From assembly GCA_009782955.1 (NCBI GenBank), contig WRIB01000001.1, positions 1 through 64,000 on the forward strand: 64,000 nt of DNA, written 5' to 3'. Below, piece by piece: positions 1 through 11,013 of this stretch; position 1 is the first letter of the stretch; each line of letters starts with the position of its first letter. Position numbers and translations under genes: made by a program. A model generated the notes under the pieces. That model did no database searches and was not told the DNA's origin. It saw only the letters and a list, made by a program, of their open reading frames with translations. The stretch is from Treponema sp. (GTDB taxonomy: Bacteria > Spirochaetota > Spirochaetia > Treponematales > Breznakiellaceae).

Positions 1-2112
1 TGCCGAATTGTCCGGCGGTTGTCCAACTCTTTCACTTAATGCCCATATCCTTTCCAAAAAACGGGAAACGCCGACAAGCCCTGCGGTACTCCAGGGTTTG
101 CTTACTTCCAGAGGGCCCATAAACATTTCGTATACCCGCAATGAGTCGGCGCCGTAATCCCGTACTATTTCGTCGGGGTTAATGATGTTTTTAAGGCTCT
201 TGCTCATCTTGGCGATAACTTCGGTTACTTCTTCGCCTGTGGCTTTTTCTGTAAAAAGACCACCGGGTTTTTTTTCTATCTGGTCGGTCGGAACAAGGGT
301 TTTGTCCTTCCGCTGATAGGCAAAGCTTGTGATCATGCCCTGGTTTACAAGCCGCTGAAAGGGTTCTTTGCTGTTTACAACTCCGAAATCGTAGAGGACT
401 TTGTGCCAGAACCGTGCATAGAGAAGATGCAGCACCGCATGTTCCACCCCTCCTACATAAAGATCCACCGGCGCCCAATAATCAATCTTGTCCCTTCCGG
501 CAAATACTTCGGTGTTATTTGGATCCAGGTAACGCAGATAGTACCAGCAGGAACCGGCCCATTGGGGCATGGTATTGGTTTCACGCCTGGCTTTTCCGCC
601 GCATTTTGGACAGCTTGTATTTACCCAGTCTTCGATAGCAGCTAGCGGTGATTCACCGGTTCCTGTGGGAGTGTAGGATTTTACGTCGGGCAGTTTGAGC
701 GGAAGATCTTTTTCGCTTAAGGGTACAATCGGTGTTCCATGTTCGGCGCCGCATTTTTCGCAGTGTACCACGGGGATAGGTTCCCCCCAGTAACGCTGAC
801 GGCTAAAAACCCAGTCCCGGAGTTTGTAGTTGACGGCAAATTGTCCAAGGCCTTTTTCTTCCAGCCATTGTGTTATCGCTTTTATTGCTTCGGGAGTAGA
901 GCGGCCGTTGAGGAAGCCTGAATTAATTGCCCAGCCGTCGGCAGTGGTACATTGTTCGGGGGTTGTGTCTGAATCGGCATTTGTTTCCTCAGGAGGGGTA
1001 TCACTTACAACCTGAATGATGGGAAGATTGTAAATTTTTGCAAAATCCCAGTCTCTTTCGTCATGGGCAGGAACCGCCATGATTGCTCCTGTGCCGTAGG
1101 AAATCAACACATAGTCTGCAATCCATATGGGGATTTTTTCGCCGTTTACCGGGTTGATTGCATAAGCGCCGGTAAAAACACCGGTTTTTTCTTTTGCAAG
1201 ATCGGTTCTTTCCAGGTCGCTTTTTTTTGCCGTTGCTTCAAGGTATGCATTTACATCTTTTTTTTGCTGTACAGTGGTAATTCGTTCTACCATGGGATGT
1301 TCGGGAGCCAAAACCATGTAGGTTGCTCCAAAAAGAGTATCGGCCCGGGTTGTGAATATTTCCAGAGCTGTATTATTTGTACCGTCCTGGTGTCCGTCGA
1401 TTTTAAAAATTACGTTAGCGCCTTCGGAACGGCCGATCCAGTTTCGCTGCATCATCTTGACCGGTTCGGGCCAGTCCAGGCCTTCCAGGTCTTCCAGCAA
1501 ACGCTGGGCGTATGCGGTTATTTTTAAAATCCATTGCCGGATACGTTTGCGAATTACTTTGGTTTTACATCGTTCACAAAGGCCGTCTACGACTTCTTCG
1601 TTGGCAAGTCCGGTCAGGCAGGAAGGACACCAGTTGATGGGGCTTTCCGCTTCGTAAGCAAGGCCTTTCTCGAAGAGTTTAAGAAATATCCATTGAGTCC
1701 ATTTATAGTAATCTTCGTCGGAGGTGGCGACTTCCCTGTCCCAGTCGTAAGAAAAACCCAATTCCTTAATTTGGCGGCGGAAATGATTGATGTTGTCTGC
1801 CGTGGTTTTTGCAGGATGAACTCCCATTTTGATCGCATAGTTTTCCGCGGGAAGGCCAAAGGAATCAAAACCCATGGGATGAAGCACATTGTAACCATTC
1901 ATCCGCAAGTAACGGCAGTGAATATCCGTTGCGGTATATCCTTCGGGATGCCCTACATGAAGCCCTTGTGCAGAAGGGTAGGGGAACATATCCAGTACAT
2001 AGCGGCGCTTTTCCTTTGGGATCGAAGAATCTTCGATCGCCTTGAAAGTTTTGTTTTCTTCCCAATACTTTTGCCACTTGGGTTCAATGGTGCTGAAAGG
2101 ATACCTGGCCAT
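1..2112 (-). CDS. leuS: Leucyl-tRNA synthetase, N-terminal 704 codons; gene runs off the left edge
   Basis: Open minus frame from ATG at 2112 to base 1: [23 protein letters not shown]...[24 protein letters not shown] (HIGH-type motif), ...[15 protein letters not shown] (KMSKS). Absent from the ORF track only because it has no stop in the window. Confidence 0.97.
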   Translation of the reverse strand, partial: MARYPFSTIEPKWQKYWEENKTFKAIEDSSIPKEKRRYVLDMFPYPSAQGLHVGHPEGYTATDIHCRYLRMNGYNVLHPMGFDSFGLPAENYAIKMGVHPAKTTADNINHFRRQIKELGFSYDWDREVATSDEDYYKWTQWIFLKLFEKGLAYEAESPINWCPSCLTGLANEEVVDGLCERCKTKVIRKRIRQWILKITAYAQRLLEDLEGLDWPEPVKMMQRNWIGRSEGANVIFKIDGHQDGTNNTALEIFTTRADTLFGATYMVLAPEHPMVERITTVQQKKDVNAYLEATAKKSDLERTDLAKEKTGVFTGAYAINPVNGEKIPIWIADYVLISYGTGAIMAVPAHDERDWDFAKIYNLPIIQVVSDTPPEETNADSDTTPEQCTTADGWAINSGFLNGRSTPEAIKAITQWLEEKGLGQFAVNYKLRDWVFSRQRYWGEPIPVVHCEKCGAEHGTPIVPLSEKDLPLKLPDVKSYTPTGTGESPLAAIEDWVNTSCPKCGGKARRETNTMPQWAGSCWYYLRYLDPNNTEVFAGRDKIDYWAPVDLYVGGVEHAVLHLLYARFWHKVLYDFGVVNSKEPFQRLVNQGMITSFAYQRKDKTLVPTDQIEKKPGGLFTEKATGEEVTEVIAKMSKSLKNIINPDEIVRDYGADSLRVYEMFMGPLEVSKPWSTAGLVGVSRFLERIWALSERVGQPPDNSA

Positions 2113-2603
2113 AATATAACATCATACTTTTTGTATGGTTTTGTAGCAATACTACAAAAAAACTTCAATTTACTGCTGAGCCAGTCTTACAGTGTAATTC
2201 GTAATAATCATGAAAAAAGGACTGGCAAACGCCTTGGTTTGAACGCCTGTAGAATTCGCTAAAACAGCTTCCCGGCATCTATTCAGTTACTCGGAGGAGA
2301 ATGTAAATAATTTACTCTTTTTTATAAAGCGATTAAAAAAAACCTGCGTTTAAAACTAGCACTCTATAGCCTTATTGCCAAGCGCCAGCAATGTATGAAT
2401 AATGACATAGAATTTATCACTTATCAAGTAAGATTTTACCTTAAAGTACATAAATTCAGTAAAAATGTTACAAAAATCACCAGCCAGCTTTCATTCATAC
2501 AGTAAGCCAGGTTTCATCATAAAACGCTAAAATTAAACGCAAGTTTTTTTTTAGCAGGGACGGATACCACCCCAAGTACAACTTTAATTAAGGGAGCAAA
2601 AAG

Positions 2604-3893
2604 ATGAATAAACTGTTTAAGAAAGAAGTTTCCAGGGGAATACTTTTACTTGGCATTATCCTGGTATTCGCAATGGCGCCCATTTGCGCCCATGCGCAGA
2701 ACAGCGGGAGTTTAACGGTATGGTCATTCACCAATGAAATAAAGGATATGATCAACAACCATTACAAGCCGGCCCATTCAAAAGTAAAGATTACTTTTTC
2801 TATGACTGAACTAGATAAAGATTATCGAAAGAAACTGGACACGCTTCTGGCTTCCGGCAAAAAAGCGCCGGATGTTTTTGCCCTTGAAGCTGCTTTTGTA
2901 CGCAAATATGTCGAATCGGGGCAACTTTTGGATCTGACCGATGTGTACATGGCCAACAGACAAAAACTTATGCAGTACCCTGTGGACGTAGGGACATACA
3001 ACGGAAGGGTGTACGCACTATCCTGGCAGGCAACCCCCGGCGCCATGTTCTACCGCCGGAGCCTTGCCAAAAAATACCTGGGCACCGACGATCCAAAAAC
3101 TGTGCAGACGTATTTTGCCAATATAAATAAATTCCTTGATACGGCAAAGCTGCTAAAAACAAAGTCCAACGGCGCCTGTATAGTGGTACCCCAATATTCC
3201 GAACTTATAAACCCTTACCTTAGCGGACGCAGCAGCCCCTGGATTGTAAACGGAAAACTGGTAATCGATCCGATGGTGGAACGATTTATGGATATGGCCA
3301 AGACTGTTCACGATTCCAATTATCATATTCTCGAGGCATACGCATGGTCAGATCAATGGTATGCCGGAATGAGAGATGAACTAAAGGACGGAAGCGGAAA
3401 GGCTGTAGAAGTTTTTGCATACTTTCTTCCCACATGGGGTTTGAGCTATGTGCTCAAGGCCAACGCTCCGGCAACTTCGGGCGATTGGGCGATGATACAG
3501 GGCCCAATTCCGTACAGTCAGGGCGGCACATGGCTTGCCGCATGGAAGAACACCCCGAACCCTGCAGCGGCAAAGGAGCTAATCCGGTATTTAACCGCCG
3601 CCGACGATTTTATGGAGATGCATGCAAGAGTTACGGGAGACTTGGTAAGCAATCAGACGGTTGTGGACAGAGTTAAAGGCAGTTATTCGGAACCCTTCCT
3701 GGGCGGACAGAACCACTATGCCGAATTTGCGGAAATGGCAAAGAACGTTAATGGCAAACTACTCCAGGGAACCGATTATGATATTATGGTATTTTTCAGT
3801 GAAGCTGTGAACGATTTCGTGTTTGGGGGAAAAACCATGAAGGACGCCCTTGCCGGATTTACAACCAAGGTAGAAAACTACCTTAAGAGGTAA
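2604..3893 (+). CDS. ABC transporter extracellular solute-binding protein (sugar-binding type)
   Basis: 429 aa, signal peptide, SLTVWSFTNEIKDMINNHY... typical of family 1 solute-binding proteins. Confidence 0.85.
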   Translation: MNKLFKKEVSRGILLLGIILVFAMAPICAHAQNSGSLTVWSFTNEIKDMINNHYKPAHSKVKITFSMTELDKDYRKKLDTLLASGKKAPDVFALEAAFVRKYVESGQLLDLTDVYMANRQKLMQYPVDVGTYNGRVYALSWQATPGAMFYRRSLAKKYLGTDDPKTVQTYFANINKFLDTAKLLKTKSNGACIVVPQYSELINPYLSGRSSPWIVNGKLVIDPMVERFMDMAKTVHDSNYHILEAYAWSDQWYAGMRDELKDGSGKAVEVFAYFLPTWGLSYVLKANAPATSGDWAMIQGPIPYSQGGTWLAAWKNTPNPAAAKELIRYLTAADDFMEMHARVTGDLVSNQTVVDRVKGSYSEPFLGGQNHYAEFAEMAKNVNGKLLQGTDYDIMVFFSEAVNDFVFGGKTMKDALAGFTTKVENYLKR

Positions 3894-3988
3894 CGGTATT
3901 GTAAAACATACCGGATTATAAGTACACGCAGCGGCAGCTCCCATTCTGTCTGGTACCGTTTCAGGGGTAAGCCGCTTAATTGACGTTT

Positions 3989-5101
3989 CTATCGGCTTGT
4001 TTTAAGCTTTTTTTCTTTCTCAAACCGTTCTATGGCAAGTTCTATCAATTGTGTGATTAATTCTGTATAGCTAATGCCGCTCTTTTCCCAAAGCTTTGGA
4101 TACATGCTAATTTTTGTAAAACCCGGCATGGTATTAATTTCGTTGACCAGTACGGCGCCGTCTTCTTTCATAAAAAAATCCACACGGGAAAGGCCCTGAC
4201 ATTCCAGAACCTGGAAGGTTTTTACGGCAAGCGATTGAATTTCCCTAATCTTTTCTTCGGGAAGTTTGGCGGGAATTTCCAAAACCGCCCCGTCTGCGTT
4301 AACGTATTTTGCTTCGTAGGAATAAAAATCCTTTGTCGCTTTTACTTCGCCGGGAAGGGATGCCCTGGGATTTTCGTTTCCCAACACAGAACATTCTATT
4401 TCTCTGCCGGGAATGTTTTCTTCCAGAATTATCTTGGTATCGTACTGAAAAGCTTCATTAACGGCACAGCTGTAATCCTCTTTACTGCCTGCTTTGCTAA
4501 CCCCTACACTGGAGCCCATGTTGGCAGGTTTTACAAAAACCGGATTTCCCAATGCGGCGCATACTTCTTCAAAAGGAGGAATGATCTCCCAATCACGCAG
4601 GACGAGGAATTTTCCGATGGGTATACCGCTTTGCAACAGCAGACGCTTCATCACATCTTTATCCATACCGGCTGCCGAACCAAGCACGCCGGAACCGACA
4701 AAGGGAATGTCCGCCAGTTTTAAAAGGCCCTGAACAGTACCATCTTCGCCGAACGGACCGTGGAGTATGGGGAATATTACATCAAGCCGGACGGATTGAT
4801 CGGGATCTCCGGGTATGGAAAGAAGGCCTTCGCTTTTTGCAGGCAGCTGCGCTTCTGCACTGTTTGAGTTAAGGCTTATTGTAACGGGATTATCGGTATT
4901 GTCGATAAAGTCACTTGCCTTTGTATGGGCGCCGTAAAGCCATCTGCCGCTTTTATCTATGCCGATTAAAACAGGATTATATTTTTCCCGGTCTATGGCT
5001 TCGTAAATATTTTTTGCAGATTGAAGGGATACTTCGTGTTCGGCGGATTTTCCGCCGCACAGTATTCCCACGTTGAGTTTTCGAGAATCACCCTGCTTCA
5101 T
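3989..5101 (-). CDS. ddl: D-alanine--D-alanine ligase
   Basis: NVGILCGGKSAEHEVSLQSAKNI, FVKPANMGSSVGVSK, VNEINTMPGFT motifs. Confidence 0.95.
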   Translation of the reverse strand: MKQGDSRKLNVGILCGGKSAEHEVSLQSAKNIYEAIDREKYNPVLIGIDKSGRWLYGAHTKASDFIDNTDNPVTISLNSNSAEAQLPAKSEGLLSIPGDPDQSVRLDVIFPILHGPFGEDGTVQGLLKLADIPFVGSGVLGSAAGMDKDVMKRLLLQSGIPIGKFLVLRDWEIIPPFEEVCAALGNPVFVKPANMGSSVGVSKAGSKEDYSCAVNEAFQYDTKIILEENIPGREIECSVLGNENPRASLPGEVKATKDFYSYEAKYVNADGAVLEIPAKLPEEKIREIQSLAVKTFQVLECQGLSRVDFFMKEDGAVLVNEINTMPGFTKISMYPKLWEKSGISYTELITQLIELAIERFEKEKKLKTSR

Positions 5102-5102
5102 T

Positions 5103-5933
5103 TTATCCTGCCTTTAAAAGATAATTTGCCACATCGTTAAAACACATTTTCAGCCGGCCTGTTGTTTTGTCTTTACTGTCCCTTATTTCTGCTTTAAGGG
5201 TTAGCGGCCTGTCTCCATCGGATTTTTGAAATGTACAACGGCCCGGAGGAATATGCAAAGAAACATATTGTTTGTTCATTATAAGGGAAACATAGTCATG
5301 TACCGAAGATAGTTTTGATGTTACAGAAATACCATAAGGTCCGCCGTTTCTTCCCAAAATGGATATACCATGGGCATCCGAACCGGCTACGGCAGGAAGA
5401 CCCAATATACGGGCATACTCAAAAGCCTGTGCATCGTATATCGCATCGTGGTTTCCCGCATTGGCTGCTTCTATGGCATCAACCAAATACGGAGAAAGGG
5501 TTACGGTGCTGAGATATGCGTGTTGCCTGAATGAATGGGCATGAACCACACAGCCTCCGTAACGGTGTACTTCCCAGAATTGTTCTTCTCTTGTCCACCG
5601 TACCATTTCAGGATGTTCAAGGAGCCATGTTTTGTCCAGACCGTAGATTAAATAATCGTCGCCATCAAAGGTTTCTTCCCAGCCAAAAAACACGTCCAAT
5701 CCCCGTTTTTCTCCTTCGTTCCGTGCGTCTTCGTAACCGGAACAGAAACCTTTTACCCATTCCCTCCAGTGTTTGCGGCGATCAAAGGTAGTATTGCTGT
5801 TAAAAAAATGATCGGTTACCATAATTCCGGTAAAACCCAGATCGATGTACCTTTGAACATAGTCTTTACCGCGGGTAGTGGCGCAGGCGCTGGCCTGACT
5901 GGTATGAAGGTGTGTTTCGTATAAATAATCCAT
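5103..5933 (-). CDS. PHP-domain metal-dependent phosphoesterase
   Basis: YETHLHTSQASAC, GIMVTDHF, AGSDAHG motifs. Confidence 0.85.
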   Translation of the reverse strand: MDYLYETHLHTSQASACATTRGKDYVQRYIDLGFTGIMVTDHFFNSNTTFDRRKHWREWVKGFCSGYEDARNEGEKRGLDVFFGWEETFDGDDYLIYGLDKTWLLEHPEMVRWTREEQFWEVHRYGGCVVHAHSFRQHAYLSTVTLSPYLVDAIEAANAGNHDAIYDAQAFEYARILGLPAVAGSDAHGISILGRNGGPYGISVTSKLSSVHDYVSLIMNKQYVSLHIPPGRCTFQKSDGDRPLTLKAEIRDSKDKTTGRLKMCFNDVANYLLKAG

Positions 5934-6479
5934 TTACTTTTTGAGCAGTCTTTTAAACCTGATTTCGCAGACTCCTTCTCCTTTGGCAATAGTCTTCTTT
6001 AGTTCCAGGGTGCAGCCAAAAGCTTCCGCAATACCGCGGTCTCCTTCCATGGCCCAGTCGCAGAGTTTATCGATTTCTTCGTCTGAGCAACCCTGCTTCT
6101 GCCATGCGTTTACCAGCGGGCAATAGTGAAAATCAACGTCGAAGGCATCATCGCTGAGTGACAGGAATACCATTTCAAAAATAGCCTTGCCGGCCGGCGG
6201 AAAGAGTTTTTTCTGCAGCATACGGCAACTTTGCGAACTATTGTTTGCGGCGCCATCGTTGCCAGTGTTTTGTACTGCAACATCTTTCCCGGTAAGCGCC
6301 CGCATGCCGTGGTATATTCCGCAGCGCCGTATTGCAGCCGGAACAAAGCTTTCCGGCTTGGTTCCTTTTTTACGTGCTTCGTCGACAAGAAAGTACATCC
6401 ACAGTGCGCGGTGTTCAAAAAAATTCCGCAAATTGCGTACAAGGAAGCCGTTTTTTTTGGCTGTGTTCTTAATGCTCAT
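5934..6479 (-). CDS. L-2-amino-thiazoline-4-carboxylic acid hydrolase-like protein
   Basis: HRALWMYFLVDEARKKG...FDVDFHYCPLVNAWQKQGCSDEEIDKLCDWAMEGDRGIAEAFGCTLELKKTIAKGEGVCEIRF. Confidence 0.55.
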   Translation of the reverse strand: MSIKNTAKKNGFLVRNLRNFFEHRALWMYFLVDEARKKGTKPESFVPAAIRRCGIYHGMRALTGKDVAVQNTGNDGAANNSSQSCRMLQKKLFPPAGKAIFEMVFLSLSDDAFDVDFHYCPLVNAWQKQGCSDEEIDKLCDWAMEGDRGIAEAFGCTLELKKTIAKGEGVCEIRFKRLLKK

Positions 6480-7492
6480 TCTTCATTTCCCCTGCTGTTT
6501 GAATTTTTATTTTCGGCATCATTTTTCTTTATGTTATTTCCATGCATGGCAGAACGAAACGCTTTTTTCAGAATTCCGACTTTGCCAAAAAGCAGCCAGT
6601 AAGCGATAAGGCAGATAAGAATGATTGGAACAAGATAAATAATTATCCATAGAATACCCAGCAGTACATTTGAAGCAAAACCGCCAAACCCGCTGAACAA
6701 TTGTTTAACCCGATCTCCAAAGGTATAAGCCGGCGTACTGTAATAGGTGTACACGGTAAGTTCCACAGTGGCATAATCCACGAGGTTTCCAAGCCGGGTA
6801 AGCTGATTACCCAGCCAGTCAATCTCATTCTGCAGTTCGGCAATGCGGGTTTCCACTTTCATAATATCGTCAATACTGGCGGTGCGGCTCAGGTAACCCT
6901 GGAATGTAGCAAGCAATGTTTTTTTGGTATTAAGCCGCCCTTCCAGGTCGTAGTATTTAATTGTTACATCTTCGGCGGTTTCTGTCCGTGAGCGGGTCTT
7001 CCCCAGTACACTGGTACCTGCGATCAACGATTCATAAAAAACCTCAGGTACTCTGATTGTAAAATGAGAAGTGTTTTCGTCGGAACGGGTGCTTTCCGAA
7101 TAGGCTCCGTATCTATTCATAAGCTCATCGACTTTTTGATTTACACCGGAAAGTTTTCCTTCGCTGTCGATGAATGACGGATCCGCTTCTATTCTTAGAT
7201 CAGCCTGCTTAATCAGTTTCCGTGCAATCGGCATTGCGGTACTGTCTGTCTGAATTGTTTGCTGGTTATCGGTTTCCCGATAACGTTCCATTTCGGGAGG
7301 AACGGAAGGACTATCGCTAAAGCCGGTGCCGTGGTATGTTGTATCATAGCGGGATTCAGATTCAACCGCAAACAATTTTTCAGCCATACCGCCGCTGGAT
7401 TTTCCGCTGCAACCAATTAACAAAGCCAGAATCACTAACAGCAAGACAATTGTTATTTTTGATTTTTGAAAAATCATTTTAAGTCCTTCCAT
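6476..7492 (-). CDS. DUF4349-type lipoprotein with C-terminal TM segment
   Basis: Lipobox LLIGCSG; KQADLRIEADP..., RVPEVFYESLI, ETRIAELQNEIDWLGNQL coiled coil, C-terminal TM. Confidence 0.75.
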   Translation of the reverse strand: MEGLKMIFQKSKITIVLLLVILALLIGCSGKSSGGMAEKLFAVESESRYDTTYHGTGFSDSPSVPPEMERYRETDNQQTIQTDSTAMPIARKLIKQADLRIEADPSFIDSEGKLSGVNQKVDELMNRYGAYSESTRSDENTSHFTIRVPEVFYESLIAGTSVLGKTRSRTETAEDVTIKYYDLEGRLNTKKTLLATFQGYLSRTASIDDIMKVETRIAELQNEIDWLGNQLTRLGNLVDYATVELTVYTYYSTPAYTFGDRVKQLFSGFGGFASNVLLGILWIIIYLVPIILICLIAYWLLFGKVGILKKAFRSAMHGNNIKKNDAENKNSNSRGNEE

Positions 7493-7508
7493 GAATTTAT
7501 TTCAGAAT

Positions 7509-7547
7509 TGAGGCTGTTCTAAAACTTCAGTTTTTGGAACAAGCTCA
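7509..7547. repeat. Intergenic hairpin family, copy 1
   Basis: tgaggctgttctaaaacttcagtttttggaacaagctca. Confidence 0.7.
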
Positions 7548-7548
7548 A

Positions 7549-9870
7549 CTATAGGTTTCGGTAACATTCATCAATTACCGGATTTATCGAAGGCAGGTCG
7601 AAACCCATGGTCATAAGATTTTTTCTGTCATTGCTGGTTTCCCAGTCCATATAGGGATCCGAATAATGATCCCGGAGGAAGTTGTACACAAGGTCTTCCG
7701 CTTCTTCCGGAAGTGAAAAGAACAAGCCTTTTCCGGTTCCCAGAACTTTTCGGATCGAAGAACGGGCTTTTGTAAGGAAACGGTCTTCGTAAACATCGTA
7801 AGAACGTCCTGAAAGTTCTTTGAGCCGGTCGGATACCGAACCTTTTGCTTTGCCCAGTGTTTTATTGGAAAAAACCCTGGGGGCGGCGGGTTTTGGTTTG
7901 GACGGGGAAACCGGAGTAAATGGAGTTGATTGATAACCGGTAACTTTAACAGGTGAAACAGGAGGCTTTGGAGTTACAGCCTTGGGCTGTATTACCGGCC
8001 CAGGTATTGTTGGTTTTGCTACTGTTGTTATTGTTGCCGGTTTTCCAACTACCGGTTGTATTGGAGTTTTTGGAATAGGAGCAGCAATTGGCTTTGGTTG
8101 TATAGGCATTTTTTGTACTGGAACTGGAGTCGGTCTTGGCTGTATCGGCGTTTTCTGAACAGGAGCCGGAGCTGGTTTTGGCTGTACTGCCGGCTTTGGC
8201 TGTATCTGTGTTTTGGGAACAGGAATCGGAGCCGGTCTTGGTTGTACAGGCGTTTTCTGAACAGGAGCCGGAGCTGGTTTTGGCTGTACTGCCGGTTTTG
8301 ACATTATCGTGGTCTTTGTCTGTTCGGCTGGTTTTAGTTTATACGGCACTTTAACCGGCTTGACCTTTGCAAGGCTTGTTCTGCGTTGTGTAAGCTGCGT
8401 GCTTTTTACTGCCGGCCGTGCAACTACTGCAACAGGTTTTTTTACTGTAGTTGCTTTGGGAGCAATTTTCGGCGCTGCCCGGGATTTTGGTTTTGGTGCG
8501 ATCCTGGAAACAACCTGTTCCTTTTTTACAGGTTCTTGTTTTATTGTCTTGGAAACAATTCCGGGCTTGGTCTTTTTTATGCCGGTTTTTTTGGACTTAA
8601 CTTCGGGTTTTTTAACTTCCGGAGCGGAGTACCCGGCAGTGAATCTTTGCACTTCGGGCCCGGCGGAGTACCCGGATGGCCTGACCGCTTTAAAGTGGCC
8701 AGGTGAGGCGGAGGACACCGGTTTTGCCGGTATTTGTTTTGGCTCCGGTTTAACAGGGACAGGAAGTTTTTTTGGTGGTACGTTCTTTTTCCTTACGGGC
8801 TTCTTTTCTGCAGCGGCGTTAAGCGACACTGCTTTTGCAGGCGTCTGTGAAGTGGATTTTGGCGCGGGCAACGCCTTATGCTGTCCCTGATTTGTCAAAG
8901 CATGTTTTATTCCATTCCAGTTTCGCTGGAGATATAAATCGCCCTGAATGGAGTAGTAATATCCTGTAACGAGTATGCTCATTATTGAAGAAAGGATTTC
9001 ATCATCTCTGCGTTTGGCCATCTGGCCTCTGCGTATTGTCATGTAAACATCGTAATTCTTTTTTCCGTATTTTCGGGAATAGAGAAAGAGTATCCGTTCA
9101 AAGGCAGGATCTTCGACATTATTCCAGTATTTGATGCAGTAACCAAGTATCTGATCTTCAACACGGCTAAATGGCGGAATCTCAATCCGTGCCAGATCCT
9201 CCTGAGAAAAGACAACTGTCGAAAGATCCATAAACGGCATATGAATGCCGTATTTCTTCTGGTAGTAGTAACTGTCCCAGTCTGCCTGAGCCAGACGTTT
9301 CCGGTTTTCTTCGTCGGCATGCCGTTTGGCGTTCATACGCCGCCGCCGCTCTTCTTCTACAACCGAAAGTGTATCGGTCAGATAGGCGCGCACCAGTTCC
9401 GTTGCTTTTGCAATGGATTTAACTTTAAGTTCCAGGACGACGGAATAACGGAGAAATCGCTCCATTCCTGCCACCGCTTCGTAGCGTTCCGGTGAAAGGA
9501 ATTTAAGGATTTCTTCCGCTGTCTTAATGGTGGAATATACATCTTTTTCGTTATAAGCATCAGCTTTTTCGGCGATAATCAGAAGTATCTGTTTTATCCG
9601 TTCCAGAGACCGGGCACCCAGCATACGGTAACCTTTGGCCAAAAGGCTCCTGAAGGCCGGATCATGGCTGCGATAGCAGCGTAGCAGCCAGGTGCGGAAT
9701 TCATTATCCGGATACCGAATAACAAGCCGGTTTTGATAAATGCTCAGGGCATCACGGGATTGACCGGTAGAGCGGAGATAGTAGTATCTTTCAATATCAG
9801 GATCGTGATCAGGCAGCAGGTTTGGAAACTCCAATCGAAGCAGTTCATCCTGAATCTCGGTAATGTCCAT
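7549..9870 (-). CDS. Large hypothetical protein with Pro/Lys/Gln-rich repeat linker between N- and C-terminal regions
   Basis: 773 aa; about 300 aa of K/P/Q/V-rich sequence with tandem QPKPAPAPVQKTPIQPRP-type repeats. Confidence 0.8.
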   Translation of the reverse strand: MDITEIQDELLRLEFPNLLPDHDPDIERYYYLRSTGQSRDALSIYQNRLVIRYPDNEFRTWLLRCYRSHDPAFRSLLAKGYRMLGARSLERIKQILLIIAEKADAYNEKDVYSTIKTAEEILKFLSPERYEAVAGMERFLRYSVVLELKVKSIAKATELVRAYLTDTLSVVEEERRRRMNAKRHADEENRKRLAQADWDSYYYQKKYGIHMPFMDLSTVVFSQEDLARIEIPPFSRVEDQILGYCIKYWNNVEDPAFERILFLYSRKYGKKNYDVYMTIRRGQMAKRRDDEILSSIMSILVTGYYYSIQGDLYLQRNWNGIKHALTNQGQHKALPAPKSTSQTPAKAVSLNAAAEKKPVRKKNVPPKKLPVPVKPEPKQIPAKPVSSASPGHFKAVRPSGYSAGPEVQRFTAGYSAPEVKKPEVKSKKTGIKKTKPGIVSKTIKQEPVKKEQVVSRIAPKPKSRAAPKIAPKATTVKKPVAVVARPAVKSTQLTQRRTSLAKVKPVKVPYKLKPAEQTKTTIMSKPAVQPKPAPAPVQKTPVQPRPAPIPVPKTQIQPKPAVQPKPAPAPVQKTPIQPRPTPVPVQKMPIQPKPIAAPIPKTPIQPVVGKPATITTVAKPTIPGPVIQPKAVTPKPPVSPVKVTGYQSTPFTPVSPSKPKPAAPRVFSNKTLGKAKGSVSDRLKELSGRSYDVYEDRFLTKARSSIRKVLGTGKGLFFSLPEEAEDLVYNFLRDHYSDPYMDWETSNDRKNLMTMGFDLPSINPVIDECYRNL
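8030..8310 (-). repeat. In-frame tandem repeats encoding (K/R)TPIQPRPxPxPVQ units
   Basis: Repeated 'ggagccggagctggttttggctgtactgccgg' / 'ggcgttttctgaacagga' blocks on + strand. Confidence 0.85.
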
Positions 9871-9923
9871 TATTTTGTATTATAGATTGAAAAAGACCTA
9901 ATGTCTATGGTAGGATTTATTGT

Positions 9924-11009
9924 ATGATTATCAAACTTAGCCCTCAAATGGTGTATTCGGTGATTTTTTTTGTTATGTTTTCGTCTGTGTTCTTTGCCTG
10001 TTCGGAAAAATTCCCCCAAAATATTGCTCTGAACGAAGCTGCGGCGCAAAGTTCTCCCGGTAATAGCACTTTGGGAGACGGTCTTTTTGCCAGAATCAAC
10101 ACTTCCAGAGGTGAAATCCTTCTCAGGCTTGAATTTGAGAAAACGCCGCTGACTGTCTGTAGCTTTGTTGGTCTGGCGGAAGGTAAAATGGATGTTTGCG
10201 GCGGTAAACCTTTTTACAATGGCCTTGTTTTTCACCGGGTAATTCCCGATTTTATGATCCAGGGAGGAGATCCTCTGGGGAATGGCAGCGGAGGTCCCGG
10301 GTATCAGTTTCCCGATGAATTTGATCCTTCCCTGCGTCACAATGGACCGGGAATACTTTCCATGGCAAATGCAGGACCGGGCACAAACGGGAGTCAATTT
10401 TTTATTACTCACAAGGAAACCCCCTGGCTGGACAATCGCCACACTGTATTCGGCAAGGTAGTGGAAGGCCAGCAGGTTGTTAACTCAATTCAGCAAGGCG
10501 ATAAGATTACCGGTATTGTCATTGTGCGGAATGGAGCTGCAGCTCAGGGCTTTAAAGCAGACCAGCAGACATTTAACAGTTTACTATCGAAGGCGGCGGC
10601 AGCGGCAACTGACAGGGAAAAAGCACAACGGGAAGCTGATCTAAAAACTATTGCCTCAAAATACCCGGGACTCAGTACAGATGCCAATGGCGTTCAATAC
10701 ATAATCCAAAAACAGGGGACCGGTGCCAAGCCCGTACAGGGCAGTACTGTGCAGGTTAATTACAAAGGGATGTTCATTTCCGGCGAAGTATTCGACGCAT
10801 CGGATGCTCATGGAGGTCCTTTGGAGTTTCAGGCAGGGATGGGTCAGTTAATTCCCGGTTGGGACAAAACAGTTCTTGACATGAAGCTTGGCGAAAAACG
10901 TCTTGTTGTAATTCCCCCCGAATTGGCATACGGAGCACGGGGCGCCGGCGGGGTAATTCCTCCCAATGCATTTTTGGTATTTGAAATGGAATTGGCGGGA
11001 ATTAAATAA
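9924..11009 (+). CDS. Lipoprotein-like peptidyl-prolyl isomerase, cyclophilin domain followed by FKBP domain
   Basis: Cyclophilin: [102 protein letters not shown]. Confidence 0.95.
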   Translation: MIIKLSPQMVYSVIFFVMFSSVFFACSEKFPQNIALNEAAAQSSPGNSTLGDGLFARINTSRGEILLRLEFEKTPLTVCSFVGLAEGKMDVCGGKPFYNGLVFHRVIPDFMIQGGDPLGNGSGGPGYQFPDEFDPSLRHNGPGILSMANAGPGTNGSQFFITHKETPWLDNRHTVFGKVVEGQQVVNSIQQGDKITGIVIVRNGAAAQGFKADQQTFNSLLSKAAAAATDREKAQREADLKTIASKYPGLSTDANGVQYIIQKQGTGAKPVQGSTVQVNYKGMFISGEVFDASDAHGGPLEFQAGMGQLIPGWDKTVLDMKLGEKRLVVIPPELAYGARGAGGVIPPNAFLVFEMELAGIK

Positions 11010-11013
11010 AGCA

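Noticed and set aside
403-2262. Plus-strand ORFs across 403-2262
   Set aside because: Antisense to leuS, which is continuous and conserved on the minus strand.
8056-8890. Plus-strand ORFs 8056-8301, 8136-8354, 8309-8890 (W/L/Y/F-rich)
   Set aside because: They are antisense readings of the Pro/Lys/Gln repeat gene 7549-9870; composition is an artefact of the repeat.
9870-10442. 190-aa minus-strand ORF
   Set aside because: Antisense to the cyclophilin part of the dual immunophilin; no family motif.
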